Below the pieces are notes generated by a model. It saw only the letters and a program-made list of their open reading frames with translations, made no database searches and was not told the origin of the DNA. From Lepraria neglecta (Eukaryota > Ascomycota > Lecanoromycetes > Lecanorales > Stereocaulaceae), in contig CM065646.1 of NCBI GenBank assembly GCA_033220425.1, forward strand, positions 1,371,501-1,435,500: DNA of 64,000 nucleotides. Reading direction: 5' to 3'. The translations under genes were made by a program, and so were the position numbers. Each line of letters begins with the position of its first letter. Positions within the stretch are counted from its first letter, which is position 1. This document shows, piece by piece, positions 32,061 to 43,887 of this stretch.

Positions 32061-32526
32061 CCAGTAATGAGGTCTTCCTATTGCGTGATATTATCTCCCT
32101 GGCCAATGTCTCGACGAGTCAACGAAACATCGTACTCCACAGCGCCCGGAAGAGCAAGTTGATCGAGGTTGATAACTGGAATTCCCTTGGAGTCTTTCTG
32201 GCCTGGAAGTCTCACTCCAAACTGCCTGAACATGGCGTCAATTGGGTTGCGAATGAGGGGCCACCAGCCGGTCGGTGGAGTCTCGTGGTGTTGGACATAA
32301 CATCCGTAGGCGAATCCCCATTTGAGCATGTTACTAAGGCCTATCACGCCCAACGCTGCATAGAGGTCTGCGTTTCGAATGTTGCGGCCATCACGGGAAT
32401 GTGGCCGTGGTTTGCGAGGGAATTGACAAGAGGGCAAGGACTACGGACGTCGGTCTTGGAGGGAGGGCAATAGTCCCCTTTCTGAAGCGGTGGGGTCCCT
32501 TCCTGGGCGTCTGAAATGGCAGACAT
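32061..32526 (-). pseudogene. Heme-thiolate (chloro)peroxidase, 5' part
   Basis: N-terminal ~155 residues of a peroxidase-family-2 protein. It begins at the ATG 32,524-32,526 and carries the heme-ligand motif SPCPLVNSLANHGHIP, in which the PCP cysteine is the proximal thiolate. It continues through RDGRNIRNADLYAALGVIG, the WWPLIRNPIDAMFRQFG region, and the distal acid-base motif as VEYD (usually EHD). Two lesions precede the transposon: a one-base deletion near 32,394 between HIP and RDGRN, and a CAG-to-TAG stop about 20 bp before the insertion site. The rest of the gene is at 16,483-16,829. Confidence 0.88.
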
Positions 32527-33521
32527 CCCGTTTGGCTTGTGTTGAACGCTGCAGAACGCCTTGACGAGGGTCCAACAGACTTGAGCTGGATTTAAATTGG
32601 TGATTTTTCGTGGGATGTCTTATTTTAAGGGAATGGGGGTCTTCTGGCCGACACTCGAGGTTCTCCCAAGTCTGAACACATTTCTATTATTGCGTGGCCC
32701 TACAAAGACTCTCGTGTCACTTGGTGCTCTCGATAGTGCCGCCTGTCGTTATCGCAGCTAGATAGAAAATAAACGCTCTTGCTACCAAATTGGTCTCGGC
32801 GATATTCGCAGAGTTCAGCATCGTCCTGAGACTGGTTGAACGCTGTGCTGAAAGGAGGGGAAAGTTGAGGATCTGGCCAGGCGTATCTCGTTAGGCTTGG
32901 TCAGGGATCTTTAGGCGACAAAGTAGCCTTTTGGGGTTGCGTCTCCCGGGGCTACCTTGCACGCTTAGGCACACTTAGACGCGATACCCGAACCGTCATG
33001 CGCCAATGATACGCCAACGGTAGCACCATTGACGCCACAACGCTTCACCAGCTAAACATCGCCAAATACGGACAGCGACCCAAGCGACCCCTCTCTTCCA
33101 TCGTTTCGCGTTGCTTTGTCTGGCTGCTAGTGAGCGATTGCCTGCCAGGTCTAGCATGTTCATCTCCTCCTCCCTTTGAACCGGACCGTACCGTGGCTGG
33201 CTGATAGCTGGTCTGAAGACCTTTCCAGACGCATCGAGATTCGAGAATCAAGCATGGACCGGTTACGCTTTCCACTTTCAAGTGAAGGCGTCTCGAACCG
33301 CCAAAACCAAGCTGACCTGAGACTCCACTCAAATAAAATCACAGATTATGAAGTTTATGAATCCACACGACACCCCAATCCAATCCCTCATGCTGATGAA
33401 CCCTTTCTTGTGCAATTGATGAGCTTTGGTCGAAATTCTTGACTTGTTTTAAGTCTGCCGCTCTGTATTCCTCATTCCAGCTCTTCCCTTTTCGTTCGAG
33501 AACCAAGCCGAGAACTGCATC
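32527..33521. other. Intergenic; no supported gene
   Basis: Frames on both strands at 33,045-33,442 overlap each other and show no domain. The region holds the promoters of the peroxidase (minus) and the Ppo-like gene (plus). Confidence 0.4.
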
Positions 33522-36500
33522 ATGGCTTCAGAATCGCGAGAACACCTTGCAAACCGAAAGGCCAGAGACGGCGTTTCCAAGGCCAAAGAGACAATAGAAT
33601 AGTTGGACCAAGAGTTGAAAGACGCAATTTACGACGCAGAATTCCATGGCGATATACATGTCCCATGCGTTGGCAATCAAAAGTCTTCCAAGTATAGGTG
33701 CTTTGATAAAGACGGGCGCCACGCGTGGAGGATTGAACGTAAGTCCAAGCCGTCTAGATCACCAGGTCAGCCTTCAATGCTGATTCTTTCCCGCTAGATA
33801 CAAGCAGGCGCGGAGGTCATTAGTTCTCTACCAGAAAATGGAACAGTGAGAATTGCTCAGGTCAAAAGCCAAGTCACAGAGAAGTACAGCAAGATGCTGC
33901 ATCCTCCATTGACCTACCTTGGCGACGCCTTCCAGTACCGGACTGCTGATGGGAAGTTCAACAATATTCTGGTTCCACATCTTGGTCAAGCGGGAGCTCG
34001 CTACGACAAGACAGTCCCTTCGAAGACGTACCTCCTGGGGGCACAGCTAGATCCAGGTGACATCTTCGACCGTCTCATGGCGCGGGAACCTGGAGGTCGA
34101 CCGAGTGAGTCGGGACTGCAATCATCATTCACGATATCTTCCGCACAAATAATGCAGACAAGAATATCTCCGACAACTCGTCTTACCTTGATCTCTCGCC
34201 TCTCTACGGTTACACCGAGGGGATGCAACGCAAAGTCCGCGACGGCAAATATAAACTTGGCTTGTTGAAACCAGGCCACCAGGAGTGTGCGCAGCGACAC
34301 AGCTTCGCCGCATCAATGACAATAATAGGTTCAATGTACCTTTGAAGTATGCCGAGACGCAATTAGTAGCTGTGGCAGAGCAATGCATCATTAAAAAGGG
34401 AAAAGACCTCCAAAAGTACCTGGACGAGTACAAGGAGACTTGGGAAATGTATGAGCACAACACCGGTGCCGAAGAGCCTACCGGGTACTATGGCAAGCAA
34501 ATACTTCAATATGTGCTGAGCTCTATCATTGTGGACGATGGCATGAAAAGTAAGATAATGGGTGGCACTGCCGGGTCAGCGCTGGTCGATGCTGCAGAGC
34601 AGTGTATCAAAGCATTTCAAGAAACGGGAAACGATCTCCAGAAGTACTTGAGTGAATATAAAGCAGCCTGGAAGAAGCATCGCCAAGACTTATCCGCGAA
34701 TGTGCCTGTAGCGTATTCTGAGGCCGAGCTTCAGAAGAAGGTAGACTCGCTGGTCTCGAACGATGGTCTGAAGAAGGAGATGGAAGGCTTCAAGAAGGAA
34801 TGGCAAGCCGCGTGGGACAAATTACATGACGACCTTTTCCAAACGGCCCGACTGTAAGTATGAACATCGACAACCTCACACTCTTCCTCGATGATTAAAG
34901 TCTGACTTGACACAGTATCACCTGCGGGATGTATGTCAACGTCTCAGTTTATGACTATCTGCGCGCTCCAATGGCCTTCCACAAATGGAACACCACCTTC
35001 ACGCTCGATCCCCGCGTTCCGATCAATGACCCCACCGATAGCAAGAAGGACTATGTCCCACGCGGAATCGGCAATCAAGTTATAATCGAGTTCAACTTAC
35101 TTTACCGTTTCCATTGTGCCATCTCAGCGAAGGATGAGAAGTACACTGAAGACTTCATGATCGGGAACTATAAGAAGTGTCTCTCCCCTAACAAATCCTG
35201 GGATCCAAAGAACATGAGCTTGGATCAGTTCTTCAAAGCGATGAAATCGTCTGTGTGTGAGTCGTATACCGAGCCCCAGCCAGAACCATGGCAGCAAGTG
35301 TTCGGATTGTCCCAGCAGGATAAGGTCAAGTTTACACGGAATGAGACAACCGGACTATTTGACGACCAGAAGATGGTGGACCAGCTGCTGAAAGCAATGG
35401 ATGATCCTATCTGTGAGGGTCTTCTCGTATATTTGCGCTAATTTGTATTTCGGAAACGCTTTGATGTCAACTGCTTACCACCATTCTTAAAGCCAAATTT
35501 AGTCCAAGGAACGTTCCTAGGTGCCTCAAAAGCGTCGAGATTCTAGGCATGTCTCAGGCTCGCAAGTGGTTAGCATTCCCCCGCCCCTCGAGAATGCGCG
35601 TGGAATAATACTAATGTGATGATTTAGGGAGGTTGGAACATTGAATGACTTCAGAGACTTCTTTAACTTACCCAGGCATAAGACGTTCGCAGACATCTCC
35701 AAGAACGTAGACATTCAGAACGCTTTACGGGATCTCTATGATCATCCGGACAAGGTTGAACTCTATCCAGGTGCTCTCTGTGAAGGCGAAAAAGACATAG
35801 GTCTTGACCCTGGTCCCAGTGAATCAAATTCGGCTTTTTGGTCTGCCATCTTCTCTGTTGCCATCACTCTTGTCCGCTCAGACCGCTTCTACACTGTGGT
35901 GAGTAAATCAGACATTCAAGGACCGAGAAAGACCCCGGCAGAGCCGCTGCTATTCTTCTTCTAACTGCACTCGACGCTGCCTACAACTCTGTCCTCGCAG
36001 TAAGCTCTTCCACACCGCGCTCAAAGCGGTGGGCCTCGTTCGAGCTCATGCACTAACGCCAGCCTAGTTCTCGGCCGTCCTGGATCAATTTATGACTGGT
36101 CTTGATCAGTGTGTTGATGCACGGAAGACTGACGATAACGCCACGTGTGACTGGCTCAAGATTCAAGACCATGCTATGAGTGATGACGATGACAAGGTCA
36201 AGAAATACGTCTTGCAAGCTCAACGTCTCAGTGTGAAGTTGCCTGTCGTCCGAAAGGTCTCACATGAAACAACCATCAAGATTGGCGGTGTAATATTCGA
36301 GCCTGGGCAGACAGTTGTCTGTGATATTGTAAGCAGTCTCTCATTGCCGATATATCTGAAGTTAGCGCTGACTGGATTTGTACTGTGATAGTTCGCCGCA
36401 TCCAGCGACTCATTCAAGTTCGCCAAAGAGAAAGACCTCCAACAAGACGGGGACGATTATCTAGCCTATGGGTCTAGTCTCAGCAAAGGTCTTGTAAATT

Positions 36501-37139
36501 TTAATGCCCGCAAGACCCCGTCCTAGGCCTCACTGCCATGGTCAAAGTGCTCGTTCAAACGAAGAACTTGAGAAGAGGTCACGATACTCGGGGTAAACTG
36601 AAGAAAGTCAGCATGGATAAGACCTCCGAGGGGTACGCCAACTTCATGGCACCGATGCGAGTAGAGGAGATTCGCAGGCAAGCAAAGAAGACTGGCGACT
36701 AAGACCTCTACAATGACATGGTTCTGAAGCCCCGCACGGATACATATTTGAACGCTGAATGGGATGAGGTGATTCCGTTCCCTACTAGTACGTCCATCCT
36801 CCCCAATTCTTTCTTTTCAGGCTTCTAACATCTAAAATAGTATGGAAATTACGCTTTAATGGGTACGGCATGAACACTTACGACTGGGACGCAATGTACA
36901 CGGGCCGCATTCCGAACGATCCCTTATACCAACCTCAAGGAGCCAGCCATTTCGGTGGCTCCTTCGCCGATACAGTCTGTCTCTACAGCGCAGCGGGAAA
37001 TTCATGCAAGTGCGCTCAAGTCAAGGCCGCGGCTCCAGCTCAAGAGCTTGCCAAAGCACCTCCTGCGCAAGCACCAACGGCGTTGGGTGTCCAGGTTGAA
37101 GGATACGGCTTGCCCTCTGCCCCTCTCAGCCATGCATAG
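33522..37139 (+). pseudogene. Ppo / linoleate-diol-synthase-like fatty-acid oxygenase, decayed
   Basis: Order and sequence follow the fused heme-peroxidase plus P450-like enzymes that make fungal oxylipins. After the ATG at 33,522: a TAG where CAG is expected (33,600), a YRTADGKFNNILVPHLGQAG block, DIFDRLMAREPGGRPSESGL, the distal-His region IIHDIFRTN (in a shifted frame), SYLDLSPLYGYTEGMQRK, RPPGVC, then QTARLITCGMYVNVSVYDYL, FNLLYRFHCAIS, FRDFFNLPRHKTF and DKVELYPGALCEGEKD. The P450-like part shows QRLSVKLPVVRK, KPGQTVVCDI-like EPGQTVVCDI, LTAMVKVLVQTKNLRR and a tail ending at 37,137. The segment after PPGVC that should carry the proximal histidine is missing, and the P450 cysteine loop is out of frame. 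At least four frame breaks make it nonfunctional. Confidence 0.8.
34366..34803 (+). repeat. Two tandem 219-bp (73-residue) coding repeats
   Basis: Units at 34,366-34,584 and 34,585-34,803 encode paired helical segments (AEQCIIKKGKDLQKYLDEYK and AEQCIKAFQETGNDLQKYLS). Each unit ends with an I-x-DDGMK / SNDGLKKE block. They lie between the peroxidase core and the LFQTARL helix. Family members normally have one short linker there, so this looks like an internal duplication that made the linker about 140 residues long. Confidence 0.75.
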
Positions 37140-38210
37140 GTCGGCTGTTTACGCCGAAGTGATTCTTTATGGGGGTTGTGTGGTCTGATCGTCTTGCCCA
37201 GCCCTCTTCAGTTCAAAATTCAGCGCCTAATGTCATGCTCGGCATGTGTTCTGATCAGTTGCACAATTTACTTACAATGATTTTGAGACTGTAAATGAGA
37301 GGCAAACGGTAAAGTAGCTCTTATTATCTGTGATAGAAAATGAATGACAGACTTTCCAAGATGACATTTCCAAGATGACAAATTGGTATCATTGCCTGAA
37401 TATCTGCAACACCTTGTGCCTGGCATTGCCGATGTGCACCATGCAGACATCGATAATAAGTACTTATATCACAGAGATCGTGCGGAAAACTTTTCAACGG
37501 TAAGCCGTTACATCTCACAGCTTGCATTTGAGAAGATGGCGAGGATTTGTGGTCAAAACGCGTGAGGACTTCGAGTTGTTAATGTTGCGAAGAGGCTAGC
37601 CGAATTGAGACAAGCGCGTTGAAAAAATTTGCAAGAAGATTCTATTTTCCCCTCATCATCGATCATCTTATCCTCATCTTCACTACTCGCATCGTGGTAG
37701 AAGCCTGTATTGCTCCTGTACCTCTGAAAGATCCCAATTTAGTGTCACGGATCCCGCAAAGACTGGGGAGGGTACTTGACAGGTGTTGGTGATGGCAAAT
37801 GGCTACTTCCCGGCCCATGTCCTTGCCTATGAGCCTATCTCCAAGCTGTATGCGGTCCACTCAAAATCGCAGCAGCCACCCAACATTAATTCTGTAGATA
37901 GCGGTTTCGTTCGGTGGAAACCAAACAAAGCTGTTGTTTCACCACTTTCTGCATGATGACGACATGAATTTGCGGTTTTCCATCACACCACTCTTGGGAC
38001 TGATCGTTTGTGTCAAAATCCAGAAGGCTTATCGCTAGGAAGTTAACCCAAAATGATCCATGGCAATGCGATCATCTTGCAGGTCCCCCTCCTTCGATTC
38101 TTGCTGCCCACCACGTTATCGGTAGGAGTGGTGACCAAAATTTTCGTCTCAGCATTTACATCCTGTGAAGATCAGCTTACCAGATAGTACTTTCTTCAAA
38201 AACAGAGATC
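37140..38210. other. Intergenic; nothing recognised
   Basis: Overlapping short frames at 37,268-37,860 lack any recognisable feature. Confidence 0.4.
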
Positions 38211-40440
38211 ATGATATCTTTTGAAGAATTCCACAAGCAACGACTTATCCTTCAACCACTAGCAAGCTCGTTCACTACTGAGGTAGGGCTATCACGATGG
38301 AGCAATAAGGACTTGGATCCAGTCCCGGAGTCTGAGAAGAAGTGGGAATGGTACCACGTTGCCGGTTTCTGGATTGTCGAAGGCTTCTCTGTCGCTCAGA
38401 TCCAGACAGCCTCGGCCACTGTTGCGCTGGGTCTCAATCCCGGCTTGGCTCTAGGAGCTTTCTTCATAGGCAATGTGATCGTTGCGGCTGCATGTGCCGG
38501 TGTTGGATATATTGGCTCGAAGGTAATGCAGTGATGTATATTTTCTGACGACCCATATTATGAGGATTCTCTCTTGCACAGGATTTCGACATCTTCATTG
38601 ACTCAGATCCTTACCGCTAACAAACCGCACTTTCAGCATTCTATCAACTTCCCAGTGATCTCGAGAGCGTAAGTCGACTGCTCCGAACAGAGCAGGTCCT
38701 GTTGAAATACATATCCAGGTCTTTCGGCATTTGGGGCTCCTATTTGCCCATCGTCATCCGAGCAGTAGTCTGTCCGATCTGGTATGGAATCATAGCATAT
38801 CTTGGAAGCCTGGGTATCCAAGCGATGATTGAAGCCATCTGGCCGTCATTTTCTGCATGGCACATGAACGCCATTCCTGCCAGCGCCGGCATCAATGCAC
38901 CTGGGCTGCTAAGCTTCTTCATCTATTGGCTCATATCACTGCCATTCTTCTTCATTCGTATGCCTGCCTTGCGCTGGCTGTTCTTGGTCAAGATGTGCAT
39001 CATGCCACTTCTTGGAGTGAGCTTGTTCACTTGGGCGGTTACGGCTGCCAAAGGATTTGGACCTCTTATCAGGATACCCAACAAAATCGAGAACGGCATG
39101 TCCGTGGGATACGCATTCTGTTATGCCATCACTACGGCTATCTCGGCCAGTTCAAGTGAACTCCTCTATCTGTAGCACCAACATCTCTGTCATCGCTGAT
39201 CAAACATTAGCGTTTGCTGTGAACATGCCCGACATTACACGCTATGCCCGGAACCCACGTACCTCCGCATGGGGACAGTTTATCTGTCTTCCGCTCTGCT
39301 TAACACTGAGTATGTATGAAGCTCCCCAAATTTGCGTGTTGCTCCAGAGTAGCTGACTTGGCATTCAAAAGCATACTTCCTCGGAGGTTAGCACTTGAAC
39401 ACATTCGAGGCCAGAAGAAGATGCTGACGTTGATGACAGTCGTACTAGCCGCGTCATCTGAAGTAGTCTATGGTCAGATCATTTGGAATCCACTGCAGCT
39501 GGTAAAATTATGGGACAATCGCGTAGCGAAGTTCTTTGTTGGCCTTCTGTAGGTCTCTCTCAGCCAGAGCTGGGTTTCAACAACTAAACAAGCTCTTTAG
39601 CTTTGCCTTTGCGAACATTGCTACAAGTACGTCAAATCAATGAGGATTCACTAACATGCTAACGTCGCGTAAACAGATGTTGCGGGCAACTCGATTCCAT
39701 TCGGGAATGATGTCACGGCCATTATTCCAAGATATATGAATCTTCGGTGAGACTCTTAAAGGAGTTTGATGTATGATGCTGATCAAATAAGACGGGGACA
39801 AATCCTCTGTGCGCTCCTTGGCTTTGCAATCTGTCCTTGGAAAATAGAAGCAAGCGCTTCGAGATTCTTAGGCTTCCTGAACGGGTACACAATATTTCTT
39901 GGGCCAATATCAGGCGGTACGAGCTCCCCTCTAGGTTTGTGAAGATCTGCTGATCTTGCCCACTAGTCCTCCTATCGGACTACTTCCTCGTCAGGGGTCT
40001 CAAGGGCTATGACGTTTACCAGCTATACAAACCCCACGGCCTTTACTGGTATCGCGCCGGAGTCAACGTGAGAGCGCTCGCTGCTTTCCTAATTGGCATG
40101 GTACCGCAGCTTCCCAGTCTAGTCTACCAAATCAATTCGCAGGTCAAAGGCATATCACAGGGATACATTGAATTCGCGTCCATCGGGTGGCTTAACGGGC
40201 TTGTTTTCTCGGCGTATGTTCTCTTGCATACGGCTCCTATCGTAAACATGCTGACTTACAAGTGACAGTTTTGCCTACTATGCCTTTTTCCGCTTCGCTC
40301 CATTTCCTGTACAAACGGATGAGCAGGGCATGGCAGTTGCTGAGCCAGGGGGACCATCAGAGAAGCAAATGGAGAATCAAAGTTCGAGAGGCTCGGACAA
40401 CACTCACGAATGTGGAGACGGCCTTCAGTACATGGTCTGA
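38211..40440 (+). CDS. NCS1-family nucleobase/allantoin-type permease
   Basis: A multi-exon gene for a 12-helix transporter of the nucleobase-cation-symport-1 family at the plasma membrane. It starts at ATG 38,211 with WSNKDLDPVPESEKKWEWYH, matching the family's N-terminal loop. A tiny exon follows (HSINFPVISRA at about 38,637, between GTAATG...TTTCAG and GTAAGT...TCCAG introns), then SFGIWGSYLPIVIRAVVCPI, the hallmark substrate-binding helix. Further conserved blocks are NMPDITRYARN, GNSIPFGNDVTAIIPRYMNL and GPISGVLLSDYFLVRGL. A last intron at about 40,217-40,269 joins FSA to FAYYAFFRFAP before a hydrophilic tail and TGA at 40,438. Exact substrate (uracil, allantoin, thiamine or similar) cannot be read from sequence. 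No lesions found. Confidence 0.88.
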
Positions 40441-40784
40441 ATTCCTGGTTGCCCGGTTAAGTTCGGTATCCGTTGCTCTCGGTAGATCAAGTTGAAATGA
40501 CATGGACCTCTCAAAGTCGTGTCAGAGACATTGCCGAAATTTCCTTAACATACAGTCTTCAACCCAATGCGCACATACTCGCAGAAGTAGTAAGTCAATT
40601 GAAACGTGGGCTTGAGGGTGCATTCTTATTTACATATATGATTCTAAAGGCCAGATTTTTGACATGCTCGCGAGAAATGTATGATGGATCATTCTGTACA
40701 CAACTTGCATCTAATCATATGACCTCAAGCTCTCATCCTAGCTTTGAAGCACCACTCCATCGGCCCCAATCCCGCCGTTGGCCA

Positions 40785-43185
40785 TTATTTCGCTTTGTAC
40801 GGCGCCGCCAGACCATCGTAATCATCAGCGGAGTTCTGTCTCGGCAACTCCCATTTAACCTGAATTTCATCATGGTCCTTATTAAGAACATCTTTCGTCT
40901 TGCTTTGCAGCTGGAATTTGAGATCCGCAGCTCCGAGAATCACCTTGATATCAAACTTAGCACGAATGTATTTCTCTCCTCGCTGGTACCAGTGACGATT
41001 TTTCAGCTTCATCTCCACCCCTTTATCTTTGAGCACAGACTCGACGTCGCATAAACGCCTTGCACCGTCCTGGTTTAGACTTGAAGGAAGCTGATCGCTA
41101 GGTACGGTGGACATGACGACGTGGGTCTGCCATAGTTTGCCTTCCCTGCCAGGTTTGATTTTCATAACGTATGGCTTCAAGACGCCTTCTGTCGAAACGT
41201 TCTCGCCCTTGAAATTTTCCCTGTCAGTATGTAAGAGGACAGAGGTGAAGAATGCTAACTGACTTGTTTCACAAACCAGTCAATCTGGTTCTCTACCCAT
41301 TTCTTCCCGTCCCGTGGATCCATTGATACCTTCTGTCCGATGTGCGCAGGATTATTCGGGTTGTACTCGTCCAGACACAGCACCCCATAGCTCAGTCGAC
41401 AACATCGCTCTTTGAAGACTACGTCTCCGCGGCTGATCGTCTGGACCCTATCCATGACAAGCCCTTGGACGACTGCAAGTTGGCTTTGATTCAGTCAGTC
41501 CATGATAGCATCAGATGGAGTCCGGAGATACTAACGGCTCAGCAACAGTAACTATCCTCGTCTCCTGTGCGTTTGGCCTCAATGACCCTGGGCCTGTCTC
41601 ATAATACCCTTTGAGCCGTTGCCTGACATATGGAGAGCTTCCAAGTCCGCCGGAAAGCACCAAGTATGACTAGGTTTAGTTAGCATGAGGAACATTCTAG
41701 AATGGCTGCAAAGGCCACCCAACTATTTGTGTCCTGGGATGATTCTTGTTCATCCTATCGAACTGCTCATCGATGACTGCAAGCATGTGGTCAATTTGGG
41801 TATCGAATAGTGCCTTTAATTCTTCCCTTAAAGCTTGTTAGTGTGCTAATCCTCCAATACCATCGTGGAACGGGTTACACACCCCGTGAAGATCATCTTA
41901 GACTCCTCAATATTTGCGTTAGGAAAGCTGTAACCGGGATCCATACCAGGTACCTCGATGGGAATGGTTGGTAAAGCAGAGGATGCGGCTGTACCGTAGG
42001 AGCATTTGATTCTCTCAAATCTGCCGTGGACCATCCGATCAGTTATGGCATCTGGCTCTCCCTTCAAATGGCTTCTAATCTTGGTGAGTCGGTCTGAGAC
42101 GATGTGATGAAAGTTCATGTCTATCAATGCTGATCCAATGGAGCGCCCTGTACATTGCCATGGCAGTGTCAGCCCGAACCGCTCCGAATTTCATCTTCTC
42201 GCAGACAAGACGCACCTTCCACCCAGCTGAGCTGTTGAAGGCGTGTCGCCTCCCCTCTCCAGGAATCCAATCTTAATATGTTCACATCCTATCCAACGTT
42301 GATCAATAAGAGCATGAAGAGGTGATATAATTCCGCGGGGTATACATACCGTGGTCCCTCCGCCGGCATCACAAACCAGAATGACGTCGTCTTTCTAGGG
42401 GGAGATTAGTAGATAGAAAATTCAGAATTACGTCTTTGACTGTGTCAAGCTTACTTCAAAGTGTTGCTTCGACGCATAGACAGCCGCAGCTTCTGCCTCC
42501 GTAAGGCCAATCTCTGCACGGTGATCTGGTCCATCGTGGCCAAATCCAGCGTCCTGAACGAGTCTCTCAGTCTCGGCAATCATACTGGGATTCTTCCATG
42601 TTGTGGGAACACTGAAGACGAATTCCGTCCTTTGAGATTTCCAACGCGGGAAGGAATTAGAAAACGTCTCCTCAATATGGTCATGAATACAGCGTAGATA
42701 GTCTCTGAACCACTGTCGAGCTTGTTCGAGCTTAGGAGCATCCGGCCTTGGATCCAAGTAAGCAGGATCGAGATGCAGCTTGAAGTAACCTATGACGTCC
42801 GCATCTTCGCTATCTTGGTCGCAGAGGAATCCCCAGGCTTTGACGACGTTAGTGTTCTCGTCGTATTGAAGCAGCGTTGGCACTTTGTTGGCGAGCTCAT
42901 TGATCATCTTGCCTGGCCAGTGCTGGAGGGTTTTGGGCTCTGGCCAATCAGGACCCATGGAATATGCGACGCCTGATTACGTATTATTAGCAGAAGGATG
43001 AGGGGCTGAGAGTGAGATCCCAGCGCAGACATACCTGTGCACGTCATTCCGAAGTCGATGCCTACCACGATCTCCGGCACCCACCCATCGGCAGGCATGG
43101 TCGACATGGTGGACACAGCAGCACTGGAGAGAGTCTTCCACTCTTTCAGTGTGTCGACAGACAATGATCGCTGAAATTGCGACAA
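40785..43185 (-). CDS. Hsp70-like actin-fold ATPase (fungal HSP12A-like type)
   Basis: A multi-exon minus-strand gene. The first exon contains the phosphate-1 motif of the Hsp70/actin fold (EIVVGIDFGMTCTG), then SMGPDWPEPKTLQHWPG and PTLLQYDENTNVVKAWGF. The middle has FVFSVPTTWKNPSMIAETER, GLTEAEAAAVYASKQHFE and the phosphate-2 motif VCDAGGGTT. After a short intron (acceptor AATGTACAG near 42,152) come GRSIGSALIDMNFHHIV, then VLSGGLGSSPYVRQRLKGYY (adenosine motif) and RLSYGVLCLDEYNP. The C-terminus has no classic substrate-binding domain, as in the cytosolic HSP12A-like family common in fungi. The start may be one of two in-frame Mets at about 43,107 or 43,098. Confidence 0.82.
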
Positions 43186-43887
43186 GTCAATTTCGTTTAT
43201 CTCTGAGAAGCAGAAACTGTTTTGCCGGGGTCGAACCCGTGTGCCTCGGAAGGATTCGTATTAGCGCCCCTGGTAAGATTGGTGATTCGGTAGGCAGTTT
43301 ATGGATAATGCACTTAAATGATCGGACATCGGCTTAGATTTCCATCCAATCTCGATTTCCAAGTCAAAAAGTTGATGCAGGTCTCTCTGTAAAATCTGGG
43401 AGGTTTCAAATGCCACATTAATACTGAGGGAGGGGACTTTGTTCTCGATCCCATTCTCTCAGGCTCTGCGCCGTCTCCCTGCAGCACCGGACGGCTGTCT
43501 AAGATGGCATTGCCGGTTACGCCGGGTCTAGGTCCGTCAGCCTTGTCTGCACTCCCACGATGTACCAAATAATCGTGTCCGATCTGCAGCTAATTTAGTG
43601 GACACACTATTGAGTTTCAGTGATCAACACAGTCTCGCATGCGCCCAATCACTCGCTGCTTCACCAGTGCGAGAACCCTGCACTCATTGGATCAGACCTG
43701 TTGCCATAATGTGCAGGTCCCCGGTTAATCTTGCCCTCGGCTGCCGCTCCTCATAGTTCTAGTCAAAAGGAGATCATTGCGCCATGCCACCATTCCCACT
43801 TGCACAAATCCCTACAGATACAGCCCAAACTACAAGAATATAGTTTTACCCGTATTCTTCCAGGGCTTCGATTCTATAGATCAAGTA

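Noticed and set aside
43200-43300. tRNA-like T-arm CACGGGTTCGACCCCGG on the minus strand
   Set aside because: The bases on either side of the TTCGA loop do not pair into a five-base stem, and no D-arm or acceptor stem fits.
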